A stretch of DNA of 18,219 bases from Cylindrodendrum hubeiense. Taxonomy: Eukaryota; Ascomycota; Sordariomycetes; Hypocreales; Nectriaceae. Position numbers and translations under genes: made by a program. Positions 8,816 through 17,027 of the stretch are shown one piece after another; within the stretch, counting starts at the first letter, position 1, and the number at the start of each line of letters is the position of its first letter. The DNA lies in contig JAANBB010000641.1 of assembly GCA_014621425.1 (NCBI GenBank), positions 1-18,219 of the forward strand, read 5' to 3'. A model generated the notes under the pieces. That model had not been told where the DNA came from and did no database searches. It was given only the letters and a program-made list of their open reading frames with translations.

Positions 8816-9815
8816 TGTGAGAGAGCGAAGCGCCAGCCGGCAGCATCAGTGACCGCAGCGGTTCCGGATTCGAGCGTTGCGTTGCGCGCGTCGGTTGTTG
8901 AGAGGTTGCGAGCGAGGGTCGAGAGTCCACCACGTCAGCTGGAGTTAGAGAAATGGAGGCTGCTGGACGGTGGAATTTAGCGAGTCCCAGCGGCCCTGGG
9001 CGTTTGCTAACGGCGTCGGGGTCGGCACCGCAACGTCCGGTCGGTGGGAATGGGCGTCCAATATTATTGCGTTGGGTTGCCCTTTGGCTTCTGTCAAAGC
9101 ATCGCCCGTGACTGAAAAATTGACTGCAACAATCAAGGAATGCCGAGACCGAAGCTGCGTATAAAGAGATGTGTCTACAATGATGCTGATGTGGTTACTC
9201 CGTACTTGCAGTAGTAACAAGGCCTAGACTTGGTCTATTGATGGACTGAGCGAGGCCACGCTTCTGCAAACACCTGCGGACTTGGATGTCGTATTACCCC
9301 CAGTACGCACTTGACGTGCTAGTCTGTGGAATCAGTCTATCACATTGGCCACCTCGTATTTATTTTTATCATTTTCGTCGGGAGTAGACGATGTAGCAAC
9401 GCGGTAAGTTGAACGCATTGGTCAGTGATGATCCCCGTTGAGGCTCAGTGGACCCGGGCCGGCTGAGTCAGCATCCACAGGGCCCCCAAAACCATCGTGA
9501 CTTTCGGACCAATCTCAGCGTCTCTTCTTCTTCTTCACATATTTTACCCTTCGCAGGTCATACAATTGAAAAAGACTACGCTCTCCGCGGCTTTTTCGCC
9601 ATGACCCATGAAGTAGAAGACTTAAACGCCTTTTATAATCCTGTCTCTTGCTCACTTTTCGATGAGCGCTATGGGTTCGCTATGTGCGTACATACATACA
9701 ACCTCACAATGGGGAAAATTTTCGTCTGGTTCTCGTGAAAAATGAACGCCCAACTTTCATTATGGACTTTTTCCTATCCCTAGATCGCTGTAGACTCCAA
9801 GCACAAGAAATCACT
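8816..9815. other. Intergenic region: RUD3 promoter and NOP15 3' flank
   Basis: Both neighbours are on the minus strand, so the low-coordinate part holds the RUD3 promoter and leader and the high-coordinate part the NOP15 3' untranslated region. Open frames are short, lack family resemblance and have no splice chain. An AT-rich patch lies near 9357-9378, and a TTC repeat near 9523-9534. A near-palindromic TGAGTCA element is listed separately. Confidence 0.5.
9463..9473. promoter_or_regulatory. GCTGAGTCAGC element, bZIP (Gcn4/CpcA/AP-1) type
   Basis: The 11 bases GCTGAGTCAGC form an inverted repeat around a central G and contain the TGAGTCA core bound by Gcn4/CpcA-type and AP-1-type bZIP factors. 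It lies about 650 bp upstream of the RUD3 start and 340 bp beyond the NOP15 stop. The long half-sites make it stronger than a chance 7-mer, but no factor or target gene can be assigned from sequence alone. Confidence 0.35.
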
Positions 9816-11119
9816 CTAAGCCTTGGCCTTGCGGCCCTTTCCTCGCGTTGCCTTTCCCTTTGCGGCTCTGGCCTTGGGAGCAGGCTTCGTCTTGACCTCG
9901 ACCTCGACCTCGACCTCAGCCTCGACCTCGGTCTCCTCCTTAGCCTCAGGCTTAGCCTCCTCAACGGCCTCGACAGGCTCCTCAATCTTCTTGGTCTCCT
10001 CCTCCACAGGCGCAGCCTCGATAGCCTCGACCTCGACCTTCTTCTCCTCAATGGGCGCAGGGGCGGGGACAGCCTTCATCTCGGGAACCTCGAACTCGTA
10101 GCCAATCTCCTTGAGCGCAGCAGCCTTCTTGGCTCGCTTGCTCTGCACCTTGGTGACCTTGTCCGCCCAGGCGGACTCCGTGTGAGGCTTCTGAAGCTGC
10201 TTGCCAGCCATCTTGTTCCAGGGGACCGCCTTGAATCGTCGGTTGGCACCCTTGAACAGGTCGTCGTGCAGCTGCTCCTTGGGGAGGATTCGGCACTTGA
10301 GGATGTGTCCAAACAGAAGGTAGTTGTTCATGGTCTTGGCGACAATCTCCGCGGTGGTGGCCTCGGCGAACTCGACAAAGGCAAAGTGCTTGCTGGCGCC
10401 AGTCTTCTTGTTACGCGACAATCGCAGCCTGGTGATGGTGCCAAACTGCTCGAAGTACTGTCGCATTTCGTACTCATAGAAACCGTGGGGAATGCGGCCA
10501 ATGTAGAGGACGCCGGTGTTTTTGTGGGAGGCCTTGGCGGCCTTCTCGACCTGCTTGGAAACCTCGGGGATCTTGCCGACGTCCTGTCCCTCCTTGAAGA
10601 GATTGTCGCCCTCAGTCATATCCTCGTCGTCTGAATCCAGCTGGGTCACGAGAGCCTGGACCTCCTTGCCATCCTCTCCCTCAGAGTCGGACACATCGGG
10701 GACCTCGATCGTGGTGTTCTCCTCGACGACCTCCTCCTCAACGACCTTTTCCTCAACGACCTCTTCCTCGACAGGCTTGGTCTGCTTGGCCTTCTTGGCC
10801 TTCTGCGCCGGCTTCTTCGCGGGCTTTGCCTCGGCGGCAGTCTTCTTGACGGACTTCTGCTTCTTCAGCGACACGGGCGATACAGGCAGCGCATCCTCGG
10901 GGGCTGGTGGGCTGTTGTTAGCACAGGTTGGACTGCGGTCAAGTCAATGGGTTGCTCACCTTTACGCTTTCCCTTGGGCGCAGGCTTGGGCGAAGGCTTC
11001 TCGGCCTTGGCGGCGCCGTTGGCCTTTTGGACGTCGGGGAGAGCTGAAGGACGTTAGAATATGCAATTAAATGCCTTGCGAACACACTTACACTTTCGTT
11101 TCCTTAGTTCGGGAGCCAT
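9816..11119 (-). CDS. NOP15: Nop15-like RRM nucleolar protein (60S ribosome assembly)
   Basis: Three exons read downward (11119-11092, 11043-10960, 10903-9816) give 399 residues. Intron 1 is 48 nt (GTAAGT, branch TCTAAC). Intron 2 is 56 nt (GTGAGC, branch GCTAAC); its first AG after the branch is too close and would break the frame, so the CACCAG eight bases on was chosen. One RRM spans about 168-245, with RNP2 VLYIGRI (169-175) and RNP1 KHFAFVEF (209-216), followed by a basic helix segment (KGANRRFKAVPWNKMAGKQL). This pattern matches yeast Nop15 and human NIFK, which act in pre-60S particles and ITS2 processing in the nucleolus. The N terminus is lysine-rich then acidic; the C terminus is a long Glu/Val/Ala/Lys-rich tail ending in a basic KGKATRGKGRKAKA stretch, longer than yeast Nop15 (about 220 residues). 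It is divergent from SMN. Confidence 0.93.
9894..9935. repeat. GACCTC hexanucleotide repeat in the NOP15 C-terminal coding region
   Basis: Seven tandem hexamers: GACCTC four times (9894-9917), AGCCTC, GACCTC and GGTCTC. Read on the minus strand they encode alternating Glu-Val pairs with one Glu-Ala, inside the low-complexity tail. The six-base unit keeps the frame, so length variation would change tail length only. Confidence 0.85.
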
Positions 11120-11633
11120 TGTGTCGATTGTTGCAGAGTGGTTGTTAATCGGTACGCAAAAGCTCGGCGGCTGGGGAAGCGAAGCGTGGGTGAAGAAAAA
11201 TTTGGGATTCTGCCGTACTACGCAGAGCGGTGAGGGCCCACTATCAGTTTATCGGCAGGTGGTGGGGGGCCGTGGGTGCGCCATTGCTTAGCGCTTGGTC
11301 CGCTAAAAAGGGTGCCTGGGGGCGTTGATCTTACAAGGACCTTCACAAGACGTCTCATCACGAGTCAACTCTTTGACGCTTCTGGATGACGGTGCATTGA
11401 ACGGCTCATTTATTCCGCGATTTGTCTGGAATGAGACACTAGCTGATAGATAGGCCTACTAAAACATCGCGATTCTGTATACGCCCATTCAGCTTGAGGG
11501 AGCTAGCCGATCACCGCCACTGCCTGAGGTAAACTAGGCTGAGGATTGGCTCGGAACTGACCAGAAGCTTGACCTTCACAAACCAGTTTCACCTCGGCTA
11601 CCGTCCTATCTACAACCAGCCCTCGTCCTCAAA
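11120..11633. promoter_or_regulatory. Divergent promoter region of NOP15 and SMN
   Basis: About 514 bases separate the two start codons. AAAAATTT at 11196-11203, 77 bp upstream of the NOP15 start, resembles the RRPE element. CTCATC at 11354-11359 is GATGAG on the minus strand, the core of the PAC element. Both are known from yeast ribosome-biogenesis genes, and their pairing here fits NOP15. These are short motifs and could be chance. No clear TATA box was seen. Confidence 0.4.
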
Positions 11634-12369
11634 ATGGGCAGAAACCAGAAAGAACTCAGCCATGAGGAGATGTGGGATGACTCGGCCCTGATCGACTCCT
11701 GGAATGAGGCCCTGCAGGAGTACAAGGTAGATCCGTCCCTCAACTCTCCTATGCTCTTTGCAGTCGACTAAATGGCATGCAGAAATACCACAGTGTCCAT
11801 GCAAAAGGTGGAAGCGTGAGAGATTTGGAGCCCGTGAACCGGTCAGTTCCGTCCCCGGTGCAACACAGACCCGCGACTGAGACGTTAACATCTTCAAAGG
11901 GCCGCAGCCGAGACGGAAACTCAGAGTGATCAACCCGAAGAATCACTCGAAGACGCCGAAATTGCCGGAGAAACACGTGCTGTGGACAAGGGAACTGCGG
12001 ATGAAAAGGTAGGCGCTCTCTTTCCCTGCTTGTTATGAGGATCAAACATGATCGTATCCCGCCCGGTTCCTGTCAAAGTCTCTAATGCAGACCAGGGAAA
12101 ATCGGCCATGCAGGATGGGCCTTCGAATCATGGGCCTAAGGGCGGCCTGGGGGCGTTCCCAGTGCAAGCAGTTCTCGGATCCGGTAAGTTGAGCCTCCAG
12201 TTTTCCGTCATTGTAGGCCATAAATGTGTTGTTACTGACAGACGGGTCTTTGTAATCTACAGTGCAGGATGAAAACCTCAAGAAGCTCCTCATGTCGTGG
12301 TACTACGCTGGCTACTACACAGGACTGTTTGAGGGACAACAGCAGGCCCAGCAAAGCCGGGAATCGTAG
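11634..12369 (+). CDS. SMN1: SMN (survival motor neuron) homologue, snRNP assembly
   Basis: Five exons (11634-11726, 11783-11841, 11900-12008, 12096-12183, 12263-12369) give 151 residues, about the length of fission-yeast Smn1. Introns are 56, 58, 87 and 79 nt. The N terminus has the Gemin2-binding motif, DDSALIDSWNEALQEYK at 15-31 followed by KYHSVHAKGGSVRDL. The C terminus, 117-151, is the YG box with NLKKLLMSWYYAGYYTGLFE, which drives self-association. There is no Tudor domain, as in other short fungal SMN proteins. SMN with Gemin2 loads the Sm ring onto spliceosomal snRNAs. The middle, 60-115, is acidic then Gly/Pro-containing and disordered. For intron 3 the acceptor at 12094-12095 was chosen because the nearer AG (12089-12090) shifts the frame; for intron 4 the acceptor at 12261-12262 keeps frame and a second AG lies five bases on. 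Confidence 0.93.
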
Positions 12370-13438
12370 CCCAAGACCCCTGGGATGGGGCTGAGCATCG
12401 GATGAATAGAACCCGCGGTGGACGGCTGCAAATGTGGTAAAGCTATCCGATCTGACCGGACTGAAGGGTGCGACAAGATTTGTTGCAGATGCGGGTGACT
12501 CGGCGGCGCCAAACACCGTCACTCTCCTGGCTGTGTCAGGATAGTCATGGCGACCGCAAAGGCCAAACCGAATGCAAACACGGAACATCAGGAGCGCCTC
12601 TCCCTGATCGGCTGCGCGAACCTTGGCCATGTGGAATAGGTGGCTGGGCGTATCGTCGTTAAGTGGTTGCTGTGCGGGGATTCGTTTCAAATCCGAGAGG
12701 CAGCATTCTGGGCTTCTTGGCTACCGCTCGGCAAAGTATATGGGAGAAGCTAGGTCTTAATTGAGGTCGATGGGCGCCTAGGGCAACCTCTGTTATTTGC
12801 CATACGAAAATAGTAACCGACAGAGGTAGGCAGGGCGATGAGGATGGGCGCCTGGTGGACATTTCAGGTCGCATAATGCAGCCAACTATCGCCAACTCAA
12901 CCTTATTAATTTCATAGTCAAAGGTAGTCTCACTGTGCATTGGACTACATCCCTTTCTCAAGATCAATCCCATTAAGAAATGAAACAACGCGAACCCGCG
13001 TATAACCAGGGACATAAGTTCAGCTGAGGCAGCCAAGATGCCATCGCCGGTGGTGAGAACAGCAGAAATGGCCATCCCAGCCCCGTGCTCGTTCCTGAGC
13101 AAACACCTGTGACGGCATGGCGATGCGTTGGGAGAAGAGTTTCAAGAGGGTCGCGATGTCACCACGCGGTTTGAGCCACCGTAGATCAGATGCCAAGACC
13201 TTTGCCTCTTTTACCCAGCCTTTTGGTTTAGCTTAAGGGTTGCGATGGCTGAGACGGGTTACCGAGCGGCCGATGCGACGCTGTAGCCCCAGGAGCAGCC
13301 AGGTTCTGTTTGCTCAGCGCGGGCTGCCCAGGCGGCCAACATAGGGCTCGAAGTGCATGCATCGCCGGCAGCGACAAAAATAGAGATGGAAAATAAAATT
13401 ACGGCCTGGTTCAACGGCCAATTGCCACGATTGAAGGC

Positions 13439-13453
13439 GGCCGGCTCCCGGCC
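13439..13453. repeat. GGCCGG-CTC-CCGGCC inverted repeat
   Basis: A perfect 6-bp inverted repeat with a 3-base loop, about 560 bp upstream of the cupredoxin start. It could be a binding site for a dimeric factor or a chance GC-rich hairpin. Confidence 0.4.
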
Positions 13454-13752
13454 GGAGTGGCACATGGAGAGTTGTAAGCGGTTTTCCCTCGTTTGGGCGT
13501 TTGCCGCTTTGGGCCTCAGCAAGGGTCCGGAGCGACTACACCAAACACGACCCGAGACGAATCTGTCACAGCAACCTCTCCCGCATCGCTAGCCCGTCGC
13601 AGCGCCGTGCTACTGGCTCGGAGCTCCCACAGCCGAAGGGGAACCCGGCCAGCCAAGGAGGCCGGATCCGTACTTTGTGCGTTTCGCACGGGTCTTGGTG
13701 AAGCCGACCTGGACGATCGGCTGCAACACCAACCGACTGAACATCGGCCTGG

Positions 13753-13758
13753 ATATAA
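13753..13758 (+). promoter_or_regulatory. TATA-like ATATAA upstream of the cupredoxin gene
   Basis: ATATAAG lies 260 bp before the start codon and is followed by a pyrimidine-rich stretch with no ATG. A start of transcription near 13785 would give a leader of about 230 nt. This fits a regulated secreted-protein gene but is inferred from position and motif only. Confidence 0.35.
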
Positions 13759-14012
13759 GTCGCAGGTCGTCCCCAAGTTTCTCAGAAGTCTCAACTTGTT
13801 TTGGCCATCTATTCACACAACCTGCCTGCGTGTTTCGCTCTTTTCCCGCAGTCTTTCCATCCGATTCTACTCCACGAGCAGGCCCTCGACTTTTTGAGCC
13901 ACAATCGCTAGGTCGATTAGTTCTCTATACATATCCTTTGACAGGATCATCATTCAGAAGCTACACAACAACCCTTCTAATACCCACCACCTACACCACC
14001 TACACCGCCAAC

Positions 14013-15117
14013 ATGAAGTTCTCAGCTACTATGGCTATGGCCGCCTTGGCCCCTGTCACCATGGCCCTCTCTGTCCGCGACCCTAACGCTGCCTGGCTCA
14101 TGCCTCGGGATCACCCCGAGGGTGGAAAGGATAAGGGCAAGGACAATGGGGACAATGGTGACAACAATGGCGACAACAATGGCGAGGTCATCGTTGCGGA
14201 TGGAATCAAGATCAACCTCGGCGATGATGGAGGCAAGAAAGACAAGGGATCCGCGACCAATGTCATCATCATCTGGGTCAACAATGGAAATGGCGCCGAG
14301 ACCTCCACCGTCAATGAGAAGGTTACCGTTACTGAAACTGTCACCGCTGGCGGACAGGTTGTCGAGACGCCCGCAGCGGCAGCCTCTCATACCGTCACTG
14401 TCGGTGGACCCGGTGGCCTGGTATACCAGCCTGACCAGTTGAACAACGTCCCTGTCGGAGACACTGTCGTCTTCGAGTTCCTTTCTCAGAACCACACCGT
14501 CTCTCAGTCTGCCTTCGACACCCCCTGCGATCCTCTTGAGGGTGGTATGGATTCGGGCTTCATGGCCAACCCCAACAACACTGTGTCGCCTCCTCCTCAG
14601 GTTGCTATGCAAGTCATGGTTGCGACTCCTCTTTGTAAGTGAAAGCCGGGTATTTAAAAGACGAAAACACTAACAGAAACCAGGGTTCTACTGCAAGCAA
14701 ATGGGTCACTGCGGTAAGGGTATGGTCTTCTCCATCAACCCCACTGCTGGAAAGACACAGGCCATGTTCCAGGCTCTCGCCATCAAGCAGAAGGGTGCTG
14801 GTGCTGAGACTCCCATCACGGACCCGGCTGCAACACCTGCTGCTCCCGGTGAGGCTGAGACTTCCGCCGCCACATCTACAGTCAGCGCACCAGAGGGAAC
14901 TGAAGTAGCAGCTACACCCGGAGAGGGCACCCTGGGCGGTGACGGTAGCTGTGTTTGCGTTGTCACATGCGCGGTTGGCTCGTTCCCTGCTGAGGCCCAA
15001 GGACTTGGTGCTTTCGGTGGCATGTCTGGTATGTCAACTCCTCTAATCCTGTGTTACTATTCATTGATGCTAACATGTATTGCAGGCGCTTTGCCCATTA
15101 AGATGGCTGCTCTGTAA
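14013..15117 (+). CDS. Secreted serine/threonine-rich cupredoxin (ESRP type)
   Basis: Three exons (14013-14634, 14684-15028, 15086-15117) give 332 residues. Introns are 49 nt (GTAAGT, branch CTAAC; the AG right after the branch is skipped for CCAG at 14682-14683) and 57 nt (GTATGT, branch GCTAAC, TGCAG). A signal peptide covers about 1-18. An Asp/Asn/Gly/Lys run occupies about 36-58, then a Thr/Val/Glu-rich stretch. The cupredoxin domain starts near SHTVTVGG (125-132). Probable type 1 copper ligands are all present: His161 (QNHTVSQSAFDTPC), Cys211 and His216 (FYCKQMGHCGKG) and Met221. Cys172 and Cys217 could form a disulfide. A Pro/Thr/Ala/Glu-rich, probably O-glycosylated region follows (about 245-285), then three closely spaced cysteines (CVCVVTC) and a short tail ending ALPIKMAAL, common in this fungal family. 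Members are cell-wall or secreted proteins linked to development and host contact; the role here is unknown. Confidence 0.9.
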
Positions 15118-15773
15118 AGAGCGCAGCCTCTTGTATTAGGGGACTGGGGAATGTAAGAGGATCGATCGGTGGTGAATTATTATACGAAGGTATCTAGAGG
15201 GTTCTTTGTCGTAACTTATGCGAATAGTCTGGGGGCTTTGGTTCACACTTCACGGGTATGAAGGTGCATATGACTGGCTCGTATAGTCTCTAGGCGAATT
15301 AATATGATGACTTGCATGTTTGAATCCATTTCACTTGTGAATGCTGTTTGCGACCAACATGCGGCCAACAGGCGGTTATACACTAGATTATGCATAATCA
15401 AACCAATACATCGTATTGGCTGCCCCTAAAAGGTATCGCAAGATTTTCATGATTGGACGTAAAAGACAGGGCGATTGACAAGACGATACGAATAGCATCA
15501 TCACAAGGTGTATTTAAGCCTCTAGTGTATTTTTTTCTCTAAGGCAATCCAAATCCGTGCACCACTTCGCCTTTGCTATCCTGTAATAATTCGCATATCG
15601 TTGTATAATTCATGGCTATGCCGTGCCGCACCGCGCTGTTCAGTGTCCCCGTCTGTCCATCCATCTCGTGGCGTCGTCTAACCGGTCGTACGCAAAGGAA
15701 TGTCGATGGCGAACCAGCCGAGAACTGTCGTTTACCACGAACTAGACCGACAGAATTCTTCCATAGCGACCGA
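15118..15773. other. Convergent 3' region between the cupredoxin and SERF genes
   Basis: This holds the 3' untranslated ends of two converging genes. It is AT-richer than its surroundings, with runs such as TATTTTTTT near 15527-15535 that suit polyadenylation. Frames in the last part are short, and I see no independent gene. Confidence 0.5.
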
Positions 15774-16135
15774 CTATTTCTTGGTCGCTTCTTCGGCCTT
15801 CTTGGCCTCAGCTGTTGAGAGACACGCGCAAGTCAGTGACAAATTCTTGCTTCGCGATAAGAGATGGAGGGGAATGGAGGGGCAGCCTTACCAGCAGCCT
15901 GCTTCTTGCGCATGATCTCGGCGGCCGACTCCTTGGCGCGCTGCATCTCAGTGCCGCTCATGCTGTTTCCCTTCTTCTGCAGTCGCCGAAAGACATCTCG
16001 TTAGCTCTTGGCCGGTGGTGCGCAACTGGAGACCGCTGTCTGATCAACGGCTGGGTGGGAATGGAGACGGACCTGGCCAGCCAACTTCTTCTGAGCGGCC
16101 TCACGGGCCTTGTCGCGCTGGTTGCCACGAGCCAT
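15774..16135 (-). CDS. SERF/4F5-family small basic protein
   Basis: Three exons read downward (16135-16073, 15976-15892, 15811-15774) give 61 residues. Introns are 96 nt (GTCCGT donor, weaker than usual; GCTAAC branch; TGCAG) and 80 nt (GTAAGG, branch CACTGAC, CAACAG). The N terminus MARGNQRDKAREAAQKKLA is the hallmark of the 4F5/SERF family (MOAG-4 in worms). KKGNSMSGTEMQRAKESAAE follows, then an Ala/Lys/Glu-rich helix ending EEATKK. The family is known for disordered, highly charged proteins that bind nucleic acid and speed amyloid formation of other proteins; the role in fungi is unclear. Every splice keeps the expected family sequence, which supports the model. It is divergent from the cysteine-rich gene. 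Confidence 0.9.
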
Positions 16136-16826
16136 GGTGACGGAACTGTGCGGGAGGACGGTGATGGGCGGTGGGAGCGGTCGATCGTTGAGGGTCTGCG
16201 GGAGACGAGAGAGAGCGAGGGTGAGCGAGAAGATGCAGTGGCTACAAACTTGGAAGTCTGGAAGAGGCAGTGCGCTGCCGATTTTGGTGATTTCGAGGGA
16301 GCCAATCGGATCGGTGGCGCTGGGCGAACATGATGACCTCGCTTTTTGGCGGAGCATCTAGGTACTTGAATTTGCGTGGGGAGCTGCATACACAGCCATG
16401 TACCTTTTGCTAATCGGTGTGATCCACCGCTGCCAGCCGCTTACACCACCTCGCTCACCCATTGGAAGCCTCTCGGCTACGCTGTGCTGGGTTTCCTCCT
16501 TTGTCACACGACGCATCAGCAGTTGGTCTCTGCTCCAAGGCTTCCGATTGGAAAACATTCACTCTGTGCCGTGGTTATTCAACACAAGCAGGGTTTCCCA
16601 GTCGCAATTGACAAGGCGACAGACAGTACGGCGTACAGTGGACGAAACCATCCGCCGTCCGACTCAGATTTCAAATTGCAATCGCAACCTGGTTCAGACC
16701 ACCCACAACGTCATCAGGGTAAGACACTTCATCACCCCACGGCCATGGTTTCCAGACCATGCGTTCTAGACCAAGTCACTGACCGGTTCTGCAGATCCCG
16801 ACGTGAGGCGGCCTCAACACAACAGC
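16136..16826. promoter_or_regulatory. Divergent region of the SERF and cysteine-rich genes, including a 5'-leader intron
   Basis: About 690 bases separate the two start codons. On the plus strand a well-formed 76-nt intron lies at 16719-16794 (GTAAGA donor, CACTGAC branch at 16777-16783, TCTGCAG acceptor). The two ATGs near 16744 and 16759 lie inside the intron, and none occurs between about 16440 and 16718, so splicing would make 16827 the first ATG if transcription starts after 16400. Minus-strand bases next to 16136 are the SERF leader. Confidence 0.6.
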
Positions 16827-17027
16827 ATGTGCACCCAAGAGTACATCATGTACTCCTGTGGCTGCGCCAAAAAGGGAGAGTTCCGTCAATGCGATGAGAA
16901 GTACGACAGCCAGAGCAACCTCAAATGCAGTGTGACGGACAGGCATGATAAGGATTCGCGTAATTACTGCCAGAACCACCTGATTAAGGAGGGCAAGGAC
17001 GCAAAGGTGTATACCAAGTCGAATTGA
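16827..17027 (+). CDS. Small cysteine-rich protein, 66 residues, function unknown
   Basis: The frame MCTQEYIMYSCGCAKKGEFR and onward has cysteines at 2, 11, 13, 22, 34 and 48, with YCQNH (47-51) adding a histidine. A CGC-x-K pair near the start, a central cysteine and a late YCxNH motif recall small intracellular cysteine-rich proteins that I have seen as hypothetical proteins in other Sordariomycetes; that likeness is from memory. There is no signal peptide, so it is probably cytosolic or nuclear, and the Cys/His spacing could bind zinc. The C terminus is lysine-rich. The start is favoured because splicing of the leader intron at 16719-16794 makes this the first ATG. The frame is open upstream to the acceptor, but no upstream ATG was found in the preceding 280 bases. 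It could instead be the last exon of a longer gene. Confidence 0.68.
   Translation: MCTQEYIMYSCGCAKKGEFRQCDEKYDSQSNLKCSVTDRHDKDSRNYCQNHLIKEGKDAKVYTKSN

Larger units (their letters stand above)
12370..14012. other. Intergenic region upstream of the cupredoxin gene
   Basis: About 1.6 kb without a supported gene. The longest frames (minus 13102-12659; plus 13493-13897) have no recognised family and no consistent splice signals. The plus-strand frame that runs into the cupredoxin start from 13677 is best read as promoter and leader. A GC-rich perfect inverted repeat lies at 13439-13453. The last 230 bases are C/T- and C/A-rich and contain no ATG before 14013, as expected of a clean 5' leader. 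Confidence 0.5.

Noticed and set aside
7827..8852. 341-codon plus-strand frame opposite RUD3
   Set aside because: Its Ser/Leu/Cys-rich translation is the mirror of Glu/Lys/Gln coiled-coil codons. The minus strand has the GRAB domain and good splice sites.
9684..10634. 316-codon plus-strand frame opposite NOP15, rich in Leu/Asp/Ser
   Set aside because: It is the shadow of the Glu/Val/Lys repeats and RRM on the minus strand. The periodic LDLD pattern comes from the GACCTC array.
12659..13102. 147-codon minus-strand frame with a hydrophobic N-terminal half
   Set aside because: No recognised family. The first internal ATG gives a mixed sequence without a sensible domain, and no splice chain extends it. 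A small unknown membrane protein cannot be fully excluded.
13677..14012. In-frame 112-codon extension of the cupredoxin frame upstream
   Set aside because: It has no ATG of its own between about 13785 and 14013, lies behind a TATA-like element and reads as C/T-rich leader. The start at 14013 begins a textbook signal peptide.
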